Of a DNA stretch of 64,000 nt, positions 33,455-43,317 are shown piece by piece (the stretch's first letter is position 1; each line of letters opens with the position of its first letter). Position numbers and translations under genes: made by a program. Below the pieces are notes generated by a model that saw only the letters and a program-made list of their open reading frames with translations, was not told where the DNA came from and searched no databases. The DNA comes from an uncultured Litoreibacter sp. Lineage in GTDB: Bacteria > Pseudomonadota > Alphaproteobacteria > Rhodobacterales > Rhodobacteraceae. Location of the stretch: the NCBI RefSeq assembly GCF_947501785.1, contig NZ_CANMXB010000001.1, positions 558,001-622,000 of the forward strand, given 5' to 3'.

Positions 33455-34222
33455 ATGCAGGACTGGAACGGCGGATGCGCCATTGTAACGGGCGGGGCCT
33501 CTGGGCTCGGGGCCGCAACCGCAAGCAAATTGGCCGAGGACGGCCTGTACGTGGTGCTATTTGACCTCAATGAAGAGCAGGGCCGCGCTCATGCCGAGAC
33601 CATTGGGGGAACCTTCATAAAAGTGGACGTGTCCGATCCTGCGTCAGTCACAGCCGGCTTGGGTGAGGCTGTGACGGCCGGCGGGCCTTTGCGGATCGCC
33701 GTCAATTGTGCAGGCATTGTCATCGGCGAAAAGACGGTGTCGCGTGGCGCAGCCCACGATCCGTTGAGCTTCGAAAAAGTAATGAAAGTCAATGTTTTAG
33801 GAAGCTTCAACGTGGCCAGTCAGGCGGCGGCGTTGATGGCCGCAAACGAGCCAGTCAATAGCGACGGCGCACGAGGGGTGATCGTAAACACAGCGTCAGT
33901 TGCGGCGTTCGATGGTCAAATCGGGCAGTTGGCCTACGCCACTTCAAAGGGTGCCATCGTCGGAATGACGCTGCCTATGGCGCGCGATCTTGCGGACAAG
34001 GGTATCCGCGTCTGCGCGATTGCGCCGGGGCTCTTCATGACCCCGCTGCTCAGCAGCTTGCCGGAGGATGTTCAGGCGTCGCTGGGCGCGCAGGTTCCAT
34101 TTCCTTCCCGGCTGGGGGATCCGTCCGAATACGCAGCGATGGTCAGCCACATCACGCAAAACGCGATGCTGAATGGCGAGGTCATCCGTCTGGACGGCGC
34201 CATCCGCATGGCGCCGCGCTAA
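33455..34222 (+). CDS. Short-chain dehydrogenase/reductase, 3-hydroxyacyl-CoA dehydrogenase type-2-like
   Basis: 255 residues from ATG 33455 (a TTG at 33437 is in frame but lacks support). NAD-binding [11 protein letters not shown] at 11-21, NCAG, the catalytic serine in [11 protein letters not shown] and the Y-x3-K pair in [12 protein letters not shown] are present. The sequence is closest to the 17-beta-HSD10 / 3-hydroxy-2-methylbutyryl-CoA dehydrogenase group, which acts in isoleucine and fatty acid breakdown. It stands alone. Confidence 0.85.
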   Translation: MQDWNGGCAIVTGGASGLGAATASKLAEDGLYVVLFDLNEEQGRAHAETIGGTFIKVDVSDPASVTAGLGEAVTAGGPLRIAVNCAGIVIGEKTVSRGAAHDPLSFEKVMKVNVLGSFNVASQAAALMAANEPVNSDGARGVIVNTASVAAFDGQIGQLAYATSKGAIVGMTLPMARDLADKGIRVCAIAPGLFMTPLLSSLPEDVQASLGAQVPFPSRLGDPSEYAAMVSHITQNAMLNGEVIRLDGAIRMAPR

Positions 34223-34294
34223 GGGGTATCTGAGGGGGAGGAGACGGCATTCAGCCGCGGCGTAACAGCGCAGGACCCCCTCTCGGTCCACGGA

Positions 34295-34765
34295 TCAACG
34301 CAGATGCGCGCGCAGCATCCAGGCGAATTTTTCGTGGGTTTGACCGCGTGCGATACAAAGATCCTCGGTCAATGTGTCGCCGTGTTCAGCGGCGACCTCG
34401 CCGCAGCCTGCAATGGTTGCGGCCAGCGTCTCCTGGGCTGCAAGCATCTTTTCGATCATGTCCCTGTCGCTGGCGGTTCCCTCATGCTCGGCAATTTTTG
34501 AGCGCTTCAACATGCCGCGAAAGGTGCCCTCCGCATGACCGTCAAGCGCCTTGATCCGTTCCGCAAGGTCGTCCTGGCCCGCGAAGTGATCTTCATAGAT
34601 TTGCTGGAACAGGACGTGCAGCGGAGCAAAGGCCATGCCTGTCACATTCCAGTGGAAATTCTGCGCCAGCATCGTTGTCACGGTCGTTTCGGCCAATGAC
34701 TGGTTCAGCTGTTCAATGATAGCCGCCGAGGCGTTTTTTGGCAGGTTGAGGGCTGTCTGTGTCAT
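34295..34765 (-). CDS. dps: DNA starvation/ferritin-like protein Dps
   Basis: 156 residues from ATG 34765 (GGAGGAACC ahead). The ferroxidase residues typical of Dps are visible in QNFHWNVTG (H-x-N motif, about 35-43) and DHFAGQDDLAERI (about 58-70). Dps forms a 12-mer shell that oxidises and stores iron and protects DNA from peroxide. An Irr-type palindrome lies 94-128 bases upstream, fitting iron control. Confidence 0.93.
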   Translation of the reverse strand: MTQTALNLPKNASAAIIEQLNQSLAETTVTTMLAQNFHWNVTGMAFAPLHVLFQQIYEDHFAGQDDLAERIKALDGHAEGTFRGMLKRSKIAEHEGTASDRDMIEKMLAAQETLAATIAGCGEVAAEHGDTLTEDLCIARGQTHEKFAWMLRAHLR

Positions 34766-34858
34766 GCGAGGTTCCTCCAAACGTTGAATTCGAGGGCCTG
34801 GCCAATGGCACAAACCCTATGGTCCTACCTCAAAACATAAGCAGGCAGCAGAGAATGC

Positions 34859-34893
34859 CAACCTCAATTTAGAATAATTCTAAATTGAGGTTG
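34859..34893. promoter_or_regulatory. Perfect 35-base palindrome with an Irr-type (ICE) core upstream of dps
   Basis: Two 17-base arms (34859-34875 and 34877-34893) are exact inverted repeats around a central A. The core TTAGAATAATTCTAA (34869-34883) matches the TTAGAA-N3-TTCTAA iron-control element recognised by Irr in alphaproteobacteria. The outer arms CAACCTCAAT extend it into a possible hairpin downstream of copA. Confidence 0.75.
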
Positions 34894-34925
34894 TGCTGCG
34901 CATCTTGGCCAAGCAATAGGCCTGA

Positions 34926-37157
34926 CTAAAGCCGACGCAGCCGCAGCGCGTTGGTCAGGACAAAAACGCTCGACAGCGCCATTGCGCCCGCGGCAAGCAT
35001 TGGCGACAGCAAGGTGCCGGTCACAGGATAAAGCACGCCGGCGGCCACCGGGATCAGCGCGACGTTGTAGGCGAAGGCCCAAAACAGGTTCTGCCGAATA
35101 TTGCGCATGGTGGCGCGGCTGACCCGCAATGCGGTCTCAACGCCGGACAGCGCGCCCGACATCAAAACGACATCCGCCGTCTCAATTGCCACATCCGTGC
35201 CGGTACCGACCGCAACGCCAATATCAGCCGAGGCGAGGGCAGGGGCGTCGTTGATGCCGTCGCCCACAAAGACCAATTTCCCGTATCCCTCGCATAGGTC
35301 TGCAAGCACCGCCGCTTTTTCATTGGGCAGGCACCCGGCTATGACGGTATCAATGGAAAGCTCCGCGCCGATCGCATCTGCTGTTTGCTGGGTGTCGCCG
35401 GTAATCATAGCGGTGCGAATTCCGGCTTTGCGAAGGGCTGTCACGGCCGCTACCGCATCCGGTTTCAGCGCGTCAGAGACGCCGAGCAACGCGGCGAATG
35501 CCTTGTCCACGGCGACAAAAACCGGCGTCGCACCGGTGCCGCTAAGCGCCGCAGCCTGCTCTTGAGAGGTGGTGATGTCGACGCCGAGCTGGTCCATCAA
35601 AGCGGCGTTGCCGACGGCAATCTGACTGCCCTGAACCACGCCCGTGACACCCATCCCGGTGACCGACCGGAAGTTGGTTACTGCAAGCTCTGGACCGGTA
35701 TAGCTGGCTGCTGCCTCAGCAACCGCGTGGGCCAGCGGGTGTTCCGAGTGGGCCTCAATGGCAGCAGCGGCTTGCAGGACATCGCGTTGATCATGACCGT
35801 CCGCCACGTGGATGGACGTGACGGAAGGTCTGCCCCCGGTAAGCGTGCCGGTCTTGTCGAAGGCAATGACGCTGGCCTCGGACATGGTTTGCAAAACGTC
35901 GCCCCTGCGAAACATGACGCCCAATTCAGCCGCTCGACCAGTTGCCACCATGATGGAGGTTGGCGTCGCAAGCCCCATTGCGCAGGGGCAGGCTATGATG
36001 AGGACGGACACGCCTGCAACCAGCGCCAGATCCAACGAGGGGCCCAGCGCCAGCCAGGCTGCCACCGTCAGCATCGCGATCAGCAATACCGCGGGGACAA
36101 ACCATGCAACGATCTTGTCGACCGTGGCTTGAATGGGCAGCTTAGCGGCCTGGGCATCGCTTACCAGACGCAGGATGTTGGCCAGAACAGTCGCCTCGCC
36201 AACGGCGGTTGCGCGATATTCAAGGCTGCCTGTGCCGTTGACCGTACCACCGGTCACCGGGTCGCCGATTGTCTTGGCAATAGGGGTGGGCTCGCCCGTG
36301 ATCATGCTTTCGTCGACCCAGCTGGTACCTGAGCGGACCACGCCATCAACGGCAAGCGCCTCCCCAGGGCGCAACCGGATGATGTCGCCGACCTGCAATG
36401 CCTCCCGCGGTCTTTCAAGCCATTCGGTGCCCTGCTGGACCATCGCGGTGCGCGGCTGCAGGGCGATCAGGGCGCGGATGGCCGCGCCGGTGCGCGTTTT
36501 TGCGCGTGCTTCGAACCATCTGCCAAGCAAGATCAATGTAACAATCACCCCGGCGGCCTCAAAATAGACCGCGCCGGTCCCTTCGGGCAAAAGCGCCGGG
36601 GCAAACAGCGCAACGCAGGAATAGATCCATGCCGCCCCCGTTCCCAATGCAACGAGGGAGTTCATATCCGGCCTTGCCCGAAACAAAGCGGGCCAGCCCT
36701 TCGCAATGAACCGGCGTCCCGGCCAGACGAGAACAAGGGTGATCAACACGAACTGCAGCAGCCAGCTATTGGTCCGGCCAATGCTTGCGTCAACCATCGC
36801 GCCGACGCCGGGCACGAAATGACTGCCCATTTCCAACAGAAAAACCGGCAGGGTCAGCGCTGCGGCGATCACCGTCTCGCGTCGAAGCGCTTGGGTGTCT
36901 TGCTGGCGGCGTGCGTCGGTGTCTGATTGGTCGACTGTCGTTGCGGGCGACGCGGGGTACCCCGCCGCGGTGACCAATTCGGCCAGTGTCGAGGCGGTAT
37001 GTCGCGCGCCTTCCCAGGAAATGGTGGCGCGCTCGGTGGCGAGGTTGACCGATGCGCTGGAAATGCCCGGCGCCGCAGTCAGCGCGCGTTCCACGCGCGC
37101 AGCGCAGGCGGCGCAGGACATGCCACTTACGGCGAGTGTTGTGGTCTGTGAAGCCAT
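34926..37157 (-). CDS. copA: Copper-exporting P-type ATPase CopA
   Basis: 743 residues. One N-terminal metal-binding domain with GMSCAAC (12-18), eight predicted membrane helices, the intramembrane ACPCAMG motif, the TGE loop (MITGEPTP), the phosphorylation site DKTGTLTGG, the SEHPLA motif and [10 protein letters not shown]. These are the full marks of a P1B-1 copper ATPase that pumps Cu(I) from the cytoplasm. Only one heavy-metal domain is present. It stands alone, 160 bases upstream of dps on the same strand. Confidence 0.95.
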   Translation of the reverse strand: MASQTTTLAVSGMSCAACAARVERALTAAPGISSASVNLATERATISWEGARHTASTLAELVTAAGYPASPATTVDQSDTDARRQQDTQALRRETVIAAALTLPVFLLEMGSHFVPGVGAMVDASIGRTNSWLLQFVLITLVLVWPGRRFIAKGWPALFRARPDMNSLVALGTGAAWIYSCVALFAPALLPEGTGAVYFEAAGVIVTLILLGRWFEARAKTRTGAAIRALIALQPRTAMVQQGTEWLERPREALQVGDIIRLRPGEALAVDGVVRSGTSWVDESMITGEPTPIAKTIGDPVTGGTVNGTGSLEYRATAVGEATVLANILRLVSDAQAAKLPIQATVDKIVAWFVPAVLLIAMLTVAAWLALGPSLDLALVAGVSVLIIACPCAMGLATPTSIMVATGRAAELGVMFRRGDVLQTMSEASVIAFDKTGTLTGGRPSVTSIHVADGHDQRDVLQAAAAIEAHSEHPLAHAVAEAAASYTGPELAVTNFRSVTGMGVTGVVQGSQIAVGNAALMDQLGVDITTSQEQAAALSGTGATPVFVAVDKAFAALLGVSDALKPDAVAAVTALRKAGIRTAMITGDTQQTADAIGAELSIDTVIAGCLPNEKAAVLADLCEGYGKLVFVGDGINDAPALASADIGVAVGTGTDVAIETADVVLMSGALSGVETALRVSRATMRNIRQNLFWAFAYNVALIPVAAGVLYPVTGTLLSPMLAAGAMALSSVFVLTNALRLRRL

Positions 37158-37224
37158 GATCGGGTCACCTCAAAACCTGGGCGCCGGGCAATATAGCGCC
37201 CGGGGCCGGCTTGTGGTCAAGGCG

Positions 37225-38727
37225 TCATTGTATTCGCTGACCATTGGCCAAGACCGCGCCCGAGGCATCCACTTCAATCCTGGTGGTCAACGTGTCCGGG
37301 CTGGCACCTGGTTTCGTGAACATACCGGTCATCATCTTGATACCCATGGCCTGTTCCTGCGGGACGAGGTTCATTGCGGTAAGTTTGTCCAGCAGTGTGA
37401 TCCCGCCGGACATCGCAAGATCGATTGCGCCCAACGGGCGGGGCATGCCGCCAAATGATTGCAGGTCGTTATTGTCGAAAGTGAACGCACCTGACCCGGT
37501 CAGCGACGCACCGGCCACCGTGACTTCAAGGTCGTTCAACGCCAGGCTTTCCAGTTTGCCAGGCATCTTGGTGGTTTCCATGGCAGCTTCGTCGAAGATG
37601 TTGACCAGCCAGTTCGCCTTGCCGCTTAGGTCAACCACCACGTTGGCCGCGTCGCGCGGCAGTTGCTGCCCAGGGTCGATCATGGCCCACAGGAAGTCGC
37701 TGACCGTGACGCCCTTCATCTTGATCGCCGCGGTGAAATCCTGTGCCTCGTCCGTCTTTCCGATAGGCATCAGAAAGTCCAAGCTCGATGTGTCGAAATG
37801 CACGTCGACAGGAGGGAAGGGAAGGCCGGTCACCGCGCCGGATATGTCGACCGAGTTGCTCTGGGTGGAATAGCGGATACGCTCGCCGTCCATACCCAAG
37901 CCAAAGCTGCCGTTCCCGATAGTGCCTTTGATTTCCGTCGCCTGACCTTCAGCGGTGATCTGGGCATCATATGTTGTCATGCCGAACGACATGTCGGCAT
38001 CGACCGCGAAGCCGGTGGTAAACAGCTCCTCGGGCTTCAGGTCAGCCATCCCTTCGGGCACCTTGCTGTCCGACGTGACCTTGATGTCGTTGATGGCGCC
38101 GTTGAAAGCGCCTTTGTCCGGGCTTGTGGGGTCCGCAAACAGCCCCTTAAACGCGATTTGGCTGATGGTGTAGTCGGCCTTCTGCCGCCGCGTGGCGGTG
38201 CCCTCGCTCAGCCACGATCCGGCGGTATCGGTCAAATCCAGTGTGAAGTTGGCGGTGATCGGTTGCCCCTCCACAATGAAATTCGCCAGGCTGTATGTCA
38301 TGGACGGGGCCGAAAAGTCATGGGTGATGGCACCGGGGTCGCCGCTGGCGAGAATGGTCATGCCTTGCTGCGCGAAGGTGACGGAGATGGTGGCAGGGGC
38401 AGAACCTGCCTCCATAACGGTCATGTCTGCGGTCATGCTGCCAGGAAAATCGATCGCAACCGTGCCGTCACCAAGTTCACGAAACACGATTGAGCCCGAC
38501 AGGGCGGTTGAGGTGTTGATGTCCTCAACATTGGTGGCCATCACAATGTCCGAAACAGAGAGACTGCCACCAGAATTGGTCTCACTTGCCGTTACATTAC
38601 CGTAGACCGACATCTGCGCTTTCAGCGCGTCCCAAACGTCGGCAGACGTGACGTCAGCAGAGGCTTGTAACGTGGTCATCCCAAACAAAATTGCGGTCAC
38701 AGAGGTGCAAGATAAAATACGGCCCAT
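37225..38727 (-). CDS. DUF2125 family periplasmic protein
   Basis: 500 residues from ATG 38727 (AGGAAGGG ahead; a start further upstream is open but lacks support). Signal peptide 1-24 (TTLQASA). The rest is a long beta-rich secreted protein with many T/S/D residues, matching the DUF2125 family of alphaproteobacteria; segments such as MTGMFTKPGASPDTLTTRIE near the end are typical. DUF2125 resembles AsmA-like repeat proteins in composition, so an envelope role is plausible but not shown. Confidence 0.85.
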   Translation of the reverse strand: MGRILSCTSVTAILFGMTTLQASADVTSADVWDALKAQMSVYGNVTASETNSGGSLSVSDIVMATNVEDINTSTALSGSIVFRELGDGTVAIDFPGSMTADMTVMEAGSAPATISVTFAQQGMTILASGDPGAITHDFSAPSMTYSLANFIVEGQPITANFTLDLTDTAGSWLSEGTATRRQKADYTISQIAFKGLFADPTSPDKGAFNGAINDIKVTSDSKVPEGMADLKPEELFTTGFAVDADMSFGMTTYDAQITAEGQATEIKGTIGNGSFGLGMDGERIRYSTQSNSVDISGAVTGLPFPPVDVHFDTSSLDFLMPIGKTDEAQDFTAAIKMKGVTVSDFLWAMIDPGQQLPRDAANVVVDLSGKANWLVNIFDEAAMETTKMPGKLESLALNDLEVTVAGASLTGSGAFTFDNNDLQSFGGMPRPLGAIDLAMSGGITLLDKLTAMNLVPQEQAMGIKMMTGMFTKPGASPDTLTTRIEVDASGAVLANGQRIQ

Positions 38728-38839
38728 GGGTGGTCCCTTCCTGAATACAAAATGCAGTACGCTCACGCCTGGCGGGCGGCTGTCAGCTCAAGACGTCCCG
38801 CCAAGGCATTGGGCGGCGGGGTCTCACAATCCAACGCGT

Positions 38840-39073
38840 TTAGTCGGGTGTCTCACCAGACTTAAGGGCTGCCGCGGTGTCTGCCAAGAAGGTGCGCGCA
38901 CGTTCTTCCGCCCGCCGAACCCGAACAGAGGTCAAATAGGCCTCTTGGGTCGTCTGCGAGGACGCCCCAAGAATTTCCGAGACCTTGTTGACGATTTTCT
39001 CGTCGCCCGTCGCTTTTTCGAGCTTCAGGGCCTCAATCGCCAGCTCATCCGCGATGTCGTCGGTGATGCCCAT
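38840..39073 (-). CDS. Small conserved helical protein downstream of the hydrolase
   Basis: 77 residues, starting one base after the stop of the alpha/beta hydrolase gene (TAATATG), so probably co-translated. The sequence (ADELAIEALKLEKATGDEKI; EILGASSQTTQEAYLTSVRV) is helical and charged with no signal peptide. I recognise no family; function unknown. Confidence 0.7.
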   Translation of the reverse strand: MGITDDIADELAIEALKLEKATGDEKIVNKVSEILGASSQTTQEAYLTSVRVRRAEERARTFLADTAAALKSGETPD

Positions 39074-39074
39074 A

Positions 39075-39731
39075 TTAGCGTGTATTCTCGGTCAGGCGGC
39101 GTTTCACGTATGTCTCCGCCGATCCGGTCAGCGTCTCCATGTGGTCATCTTCGAAGAAGTGACCCGCGCCTTCGACCTGCTGGTGGGTGATGGTGATGCC
39201 CTTTTGCTCATGCAATTTGCCAACAAGCGTTTCCGTGTCAGCAGGCGGCGCGACGCGGTCGCCGGTGCCGTTGATGATCAAACCGGAGGACGGGCAGGGC
39301 GCGAGGAACGAAAAGTCGTACATGTTCGCAGGCGGGGAAACAGAGATGAAGCCGGTGATCTCAGGGCGGCGCATCAGAAGCTGCATGCCGATCCACGCCC
39401 CGAATGAGAAGCCCGCAACCCAGCAATGTTTGGCATTCTGGTTCATCGACTGCAAATAATCGAGCGCAGACGCCGCATCGGACAATTCGCCAATGCCTTG
39501 GTCATACTCACCTTGGCTACGCCCCACGCCGCGGAAGTTGAACCGCAACACGTTGAAGCCCATGTTGTGGAACGTGTAATGCAGGTTGTAGACCACGCGG
39601 TTGTTCATTGTGCCGCCGAATTGCGGGTGCGGGTGCAGGATGATCGCGATGGGCGCGTCCTTCATGCCTTTGTGGGGGTGGTAACGGCCTTCCAGACGCC
39701 CTTCGGGTCCAGGGAAAATGACTTCGGGCAT
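39075..39731 (-). CDS. Alpha/beta hydrolase (dienelactone hydrolase-like, KANL2-type small hydrolase)
   Basis: 218 residues from ATG 39731; the frame is open to 39872 but that part overlaps the iscR promoter. LHPHPQFGGTMNN (about 33-45), the nucleophile elbow GFSFGAW (about 108-114, serine in G-x-S-x-G), GTGDRVAPP with the acid residue, and GAGHFFEDD with the catalytic histidine form a complete triad. Such proteins are usually cytoplasmic esterases or thioesterases; substrate unknown. Divergent from iscR. Confidence 0.88.
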   Translation of the reverse strand: MPEVIFPGPEGRLEGRYHPHKGMKDAPIAIILHPHPQFGGTMNNRVVYNLHYTFHNMGFNVLRFNFRGVGRSQGEYDQGIGELSDAASALDYLQSMNQNAKHCWVAGFSFGAWIGMQLLMRRPEITGFISVSPPANMYDFSFLAPCPSSGLIINGTGDRVAPPADTETLVGKLHEQKGITITHQQVEGAGHFFEDDHMETLTGSAETYVKRRLTENTR

Positions 39732-39795
39732 ACGGGCTCTCTTGTCCTTCGTGCGGTCTGGTGGTCGTGCAATCTTGACGACTTCACTCAGGTAA

Positions 39796-39812
39796 TTTAG
39801 AAACGTTCTAAG
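39796..39812. promoter_or_regulatory. Irr-type operator (TTAGAA-N3-TTCTAA) upstream of iscR-suf
   Basis: TTAGAAACGTTCTAA (39797-39811) is an exact palindromic match with the same half-site spacing as the dps site. It lies 94 bases before iscR and 65 before the divergent hydrolase. Irr control of the isc-suf operon is known in Rhodobacter. Confidence 0.75.
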
Positions 39813-39905
39813 TTGGAGCGACGCCGCCGCCAACGGTCCATCTGACGTAAGCCCCGGCTGGGCCATCGTCAATGGGAATCGGCGCGCAGCTGGCAGGAGA
39901 GGGTC

Positions 39906-40364
39906 ATGAAACTAAGCACAAAAGGGCGCTACGCGATGGTGGCACTGGCCGACCTCGCATTGGCCTCTAATTCAGAGCTGGTCTCGTTGGGCGAGATTTC
40001 AAAGCGCCAGGACGTGTCGCTGCCCTATCTGGAACAGCTCTTTGTCAAGTTGCGTCGCGCGGGCATTGTTGAATCGGTGCGCGGTCCGGGCGGGGGCTAC
40101 AAACTGGCCAAATCGCCTGACGCAATCCGCGTTTCTGAAATTCTCGAAGCGGTCGACGAGACCGTGAACGCGTTGCACACCGGGGCGGGCGCGTCCGGCG
40201 CATCCTCTGGATCGCGCGCGCAGTCCATGACCAACCGGTTGTGGGAAAGCCTGTCGGCGCATGTCTACGTCTTCTTGCACCAAACGCGGTTGTCGGATGT
40301 GATCGGCAACGAGCTGACGCCATGCCCCGCAGTGCCCAACCTGTTTGAGGTGGTAGACGACTAA
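39906..40364 (+). CDS. iscR: Rrf2-family regulator IscR without the canonical cysteine triad
   Basis: 152 residues. The winged helix (STKGRYAMVALADLALAS; DVSLPYLEQLFVKLRRAGIV; VRGPGGGYKLAKS) is standard IscR. The region where IscR normally has three cysteines (E. coli C92, C98, C104) reads GAGASGASSGSRAQ and has none; the only cysteine is C140 in ELTPCPAVP. IscR of Rhodobacter sphaeroides is known to be of this single-cysteine type and to repress isc-suf genes. The stop overlaps the start of the next gene (TAATG). Confidence 0.92.
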   Translation: MKLSTKGRYAMVALADLALASNSELVSLGEISKRQDVSLPYLEQLFVKLRRAGIVESVRGPGGGYKLAKSPDAIRVSEILEAVDETVNALHTGAGASGASSGSRAQSMTNRLWESLSAHVYVFLHQTRLSDVIGNELTPCPAVPNLFEVVDD

Positions 40365-41407
40365 TGGCCCGCGTGTATCTTGATCATAACGCGACCATGC
40401 CGCTGCGCCGGGAGGCGCGCGAGGCCATGGTTGCGGCTATGGAGATTGCGGGCAACCCGTCCTCGGTACACGCAGAGGGGCGGGCGGCGAAAGGATTGAT
40501 CGAACGCGCGCGGGCACAAATTTCTGACGCTTTCGGCGCCTCGGGCGCTGACATCGTGTTTACCTCGTCGGCGACCGAAGCTGCGGCCTTGGCCTGTGGT
40601 GCAGGGACGTATTCAAGCGGCGCGGTTGAACATGACGCAGTCGGGGCGTGGACATCCGGCACGTTGCCGGTGGATGCGATTGGTCAGGTTGACGCGTCGG
40701 AGCCAGAGGTTACCGCGTTGCAGCTGGCAAACAGCGAAACCGGCGTTCTGCAAGAACTACCGAAAGGGTTGGCGGTCAGCGACATGACGCAAGCCTTTGG
40801 CAAGCTGCCCACGTCATTTGCCTGGTCCGGCGCACAGATGGCCCTGATCTCGGCGCACAAGCTGGGCGGCCCGAAAGGCACGGGCGCGCTTGTGCTGCGC
40901 CAAGGCCTCGACGTAGAGGCGCGCATCAAGGGCGGCGGACAAGAGATGGGACGCAGGTCTGGCACCGAAAACGTCGTCGGAATCGCCGGTTTTGGCGCGG
41001 CGGCAGAGGCGGCCGCGCGTGATTTGGCAAATGGGGTCTGGGATCGGGTTGCAGAACTTAGAAAGATTCTAGAAAAGGCTATTGAGGCGGAAGCCCCGCA
41101 AACTATCTTCGTAGGACAGGGCGCGGCTCGGCTGCCCAACACGTCGTGTTTCGCCACGCCGGGTTGGAAGGGCGAGACGCAGGTGATGGCGATGGATTTG
41201 GCTGGGTTTGCGATCAGCGCGGGGTCGGCATGTTCCAGCGGCAAGGTGAAGTCCAGCCGCGTGCTGCAGGCGATGGGCTATGACGATGTGACGGCGGCCA
41301 GTGCTGTCAGGGTCTCCTTGGGCCCAGAGACGACCGAGGAAGAGATTTTGCGCTTCGCAGACGCGTGGTGCGCCGCACAAAAGAAATACCTGGCCAAAGC
41401 GGCCTAG
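40364..41407 (+). CDS. Cysteine desulfurase (NifS/IscS type)
   Basis: 347 residues, shorter than IscS (about 400) but complete. The pyridoxal-phosphate lysine is in ISAHKLGGPKGTGAL and the catalytic cysteine in SAGSACSSGKVKSSRVLQ near 288-305, the class I (IscS/NifS) arrangement. It supplies persulphide sulphur. It sits between iscR and sufB, so the operon encodes two desulfurases: this class I enzyme and the class II SufS at 46449. Confidence 0.93.
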   Translation: MARVYLDHNATMPLRREAREAMVAAMEIAGNPSSVHAEGRAAKGLIERARAQISDAFGASGADIVFTSSATEAAALACGAGTYSSGAVEHDAVGAWTSGTLPVDAIGQVDASEPEVTALQLANSETGVLQELPKGLAVSDMTQAFGKLPTSFAWSGAQMALISAHKLGGPKGTGALVLRQGLDVEARIKGGGQEMGRRSGTENVVGIAGFGAAAEAAARDLANGVWDRVAELRKILEKAIEAEAPQTIFVGQGAARLPNTSCFATPGWKGETQVMAMDLAGFAISAGSACSSGKVKSSRVLQAMGYDDVTAASAVRVSLGPETTEEEILRFADAWCAAQKKYLAKAA

Positions 41408-41419
41408 AAGGAGAACCCG

Positions 41420-42937
41420 ATGTCACTCGACACAGATGTCAAAGACGGCGTTGATCAGGACACCGTAGATGCGGTCCGCGAAGTTGGCGGGGCCTACAAA
41501 TACGGCTGGGAAACCGAGATCGAGATGGACTACGCGCCCATCGGCGTGAACGAAGACATCGTGAGGCTGATCTCGGAAAAGAACGCCGAGCCGGAGTGGA
41601 TGACCGAGTGGCGCCTGCAAGCGTTTGAACGCTGGAAGCAGATGAAAGAGCCTGAGTGGGCGATGGTCGACTACCCCAAGATCGACTATCAGGACATCTA
41701 TTATTATGCCTCGCCAAAGAGCATGGCGGAGAAGCCGAAGTCGCTGGACGACGTCGACCCCAAGCTGTTGGAAACCTACAAGAAGCTGGGCATCCCGCTG
41801 AAAGAGCAGATGATCCTTGCCGGCGTCGAAGGCGCTGAAGACATGCCTGCTGAGGGCCGCAAGGTTGCCGTGGATGCGGTGTTTGACTCGGTCTCGGTCG
41901 GCACAACCTTCCAAGCGGAATTGAAGAAAGCCGGCGTCATCTTCTGCTCGATCTCTGAAGCCATCCAGGACCACCCTGAGCTGGTGAAAAAGTACCTGGG
42001 CACGGTCGTGCCGCAGTCGGACAACTTCTTTGCGACGCTGAATTCGGCTGTGTTCTCGGACGGGTCGTTTGTTTACGTGCCGCCGAACACCAAATGCCCG
42101 ATGGAGCTGTCCACTTATTTCCGCATCAACGCGGAAAATACCGGCCAGTTCGAGCGCACGCTGATCATTGCCGATAAGGGCTCTTACGTGTCCTACCTTG
42201 AGGGCTGCACCGCGCCGATGCGCGACACCAATCAGTTGCACGCCGCCGTGGTGGAGCTGGTTTTGGAGGAAGACGCAGAGATCAAGTATTCCACCGTCCA
42301 GAACTGGTACCCGGGCGACGAAGACGGCAAGGGCGGGATCTACAACTTTGTCACCAAACGCGCCGATTGCCGTGGAGCGCGGTCCAAAGTGATGTGGACG
42401 CAGGTTGAAACCGGCTCCGCTGTCACATGGAAATACCCAAGCTGCATTCTGCGCGGCGACGACAGCCAGGGCGAGTTCTATTCGATCGCGATTGCCAACA
42501 ACATGCAGCAGGCCGATACCGGCACGAAGATGGTGCATTTGGGCAAGAACACCAAGTCGCGGATCGTGTCCAAAGGCATCTCGGCGGGCAAGGCGCAGAA
42601 CACCTATCGTGGGCTGGTGTCGATGCACCCACGTGCCAAGGACTCGCGCAACTACACGCAATGCGACTCGCTGTTAATTGGCGACAAATGCGGGGCACAC
42701 ACGGTGCCTTACATCGAGGTGAAAAATAACTCATCCCGCGTTGAGCACGAGGCCACGACGTCCAAAGTGGATGACGACCAACTTTTCTATTGCCGTCAAC
42801 GCGGCATGGACGAGGAAGAGGCCGTGGCCTTGGTCGTCAACGGGTTCTGCAAGGAAGTGCTGCAGGCATTGCCGATGGAATTTGCCATGGAAGCGCAGGC
42901 TTTGGTTGCGATTTCGCTTGAAGGGTCTGTTGGATGA
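41420..42937 (+). CDS. sufB: Fe-S cluster assembly scaffold protein SufB
   Basis: 505 residues, starting 12 bases after the desulfurase gene with AGAAGGAG ahead. Classic SufB segments are present: [16 protein letters not shown] near 57-72, [29 protein letters not shown] and the late [13 protein letters not shown] with [12 protein letters not shown]. SufB with SufC and SufD forms the SufBC2D scaffold. The stop overlaps the YbjQ-like gene (ATGA at 42934-42937). Confidence 0.97.
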   Translation: MSLDTDVKDGVDQDTVDAVREVGGAYKYGWETEIEMDYAPIGVNEDIVRLISEKNAEPEWMTEWRLQAFERWKQMKEPEWAMVDYPKIDYQDIYYYASPKSMAEKPKSLDDVDPKLLETYKKLGIPLKEQMILAGVEGAEDMPAEGRKVAVDAVFDSVSVGTTFQAELKKAGVIFCSISEAIQDHPELVKKYLGTVVPQSDNFFATLNSAVFSDGSFVYVPPNTKCPMELSTYFRINAENTGQFERTLIIADKGSYVSYLEGCTAPMRDTNQLHAAVVELVLEEDAEIKYSTVQNWYPGDEDGKGGIYNFVTKRADCRGARSKVMWTQVETGSAVTWKYPSCILRGDDSQGEFYSIAIANNMQQADTGTKMVHLGKNTKSRIVSKGISAGKAQNTYRGLVSMHPRAKDSRNYTQCDSLLIGDKCGAHTVPYIEVKNNSSRVEHEATTSKVDDDQLFYCRQRGMDEEEAVALVVNGFCKEVLQALPMEFAMEAQALVAISLEGSVG

Positions 42938-43251
42938 TAATCAGCACCACACATTCAATCGAGAACAGGCCGATAACGACTTATCATGGCCTGGTTTTTT
43001 CCGAAGTCGTGATGGGTTCAAACTTCATGCGCGACATCATTGTTCGCTTCACGGACTTTTTTGGGGGACGCTCTGGACAGATTGAGTGGAAGCTAAATCA
43101 AGCCAGGGAGATTGCTTTGAAAGATATTCGGGAGAAAGCCCAGAAGGCAGGAGGCAACGCCATTGTTGGAGTTCAGGTCCTGTCAGGTGGTGGCCGAATG
43201 ATTTCGGTCTCTATTCAAGGTACGGCGGTGACAGTGGATGCAGCTAAATAG
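42934..43251 (+). CDS. YbjQ/UPF0145 family heavy-metal-binding-domain protein inside the suf operon
   Basis: 105 residues, ATG 42934 overlapping the sufB stop. The pattern [19 protein letters not shown]...[31 protein letters not shown] and [10 protein letters not shown] matches the YbjQ family (pentameric, suspected metal binding). It is not a usual member of suf operons; its codons are more AT-rich than those of sufB and sufC, suggesting later insertion. Role unknown. Confidence 0.85.
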   Translation: MIISTTHSIENRPITTYHGLVFSEVVMGSNFMRDIIVRFTDFFGGRSGQIEWKLNQAREIALKDIREKAQKAGGNAIVGVQVLSGGGRMISVSIQGTAVTVDAAK

Positions 43252-43317
43252 ATGACTCTATGCCTGCTGCCGTAGAAGAGGCACGCAGCGAGCTTAGGAT
43301 ACAATAAGGAAAAGATA

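Noticed and set aside
41058-41072. TTAGAAAGATTCTAG, a near match to the Irr site
   Set aside because: One mismatch, located inside the cysteine desulfurase coding region and far from a start; probably chance, although internal promoters are known in the Rhodobacter isc-suf operon.
41423-42661. 412-residue open frame on the minus strand
   Set aside because: Antisense to sufB; shadow frame with no domain.
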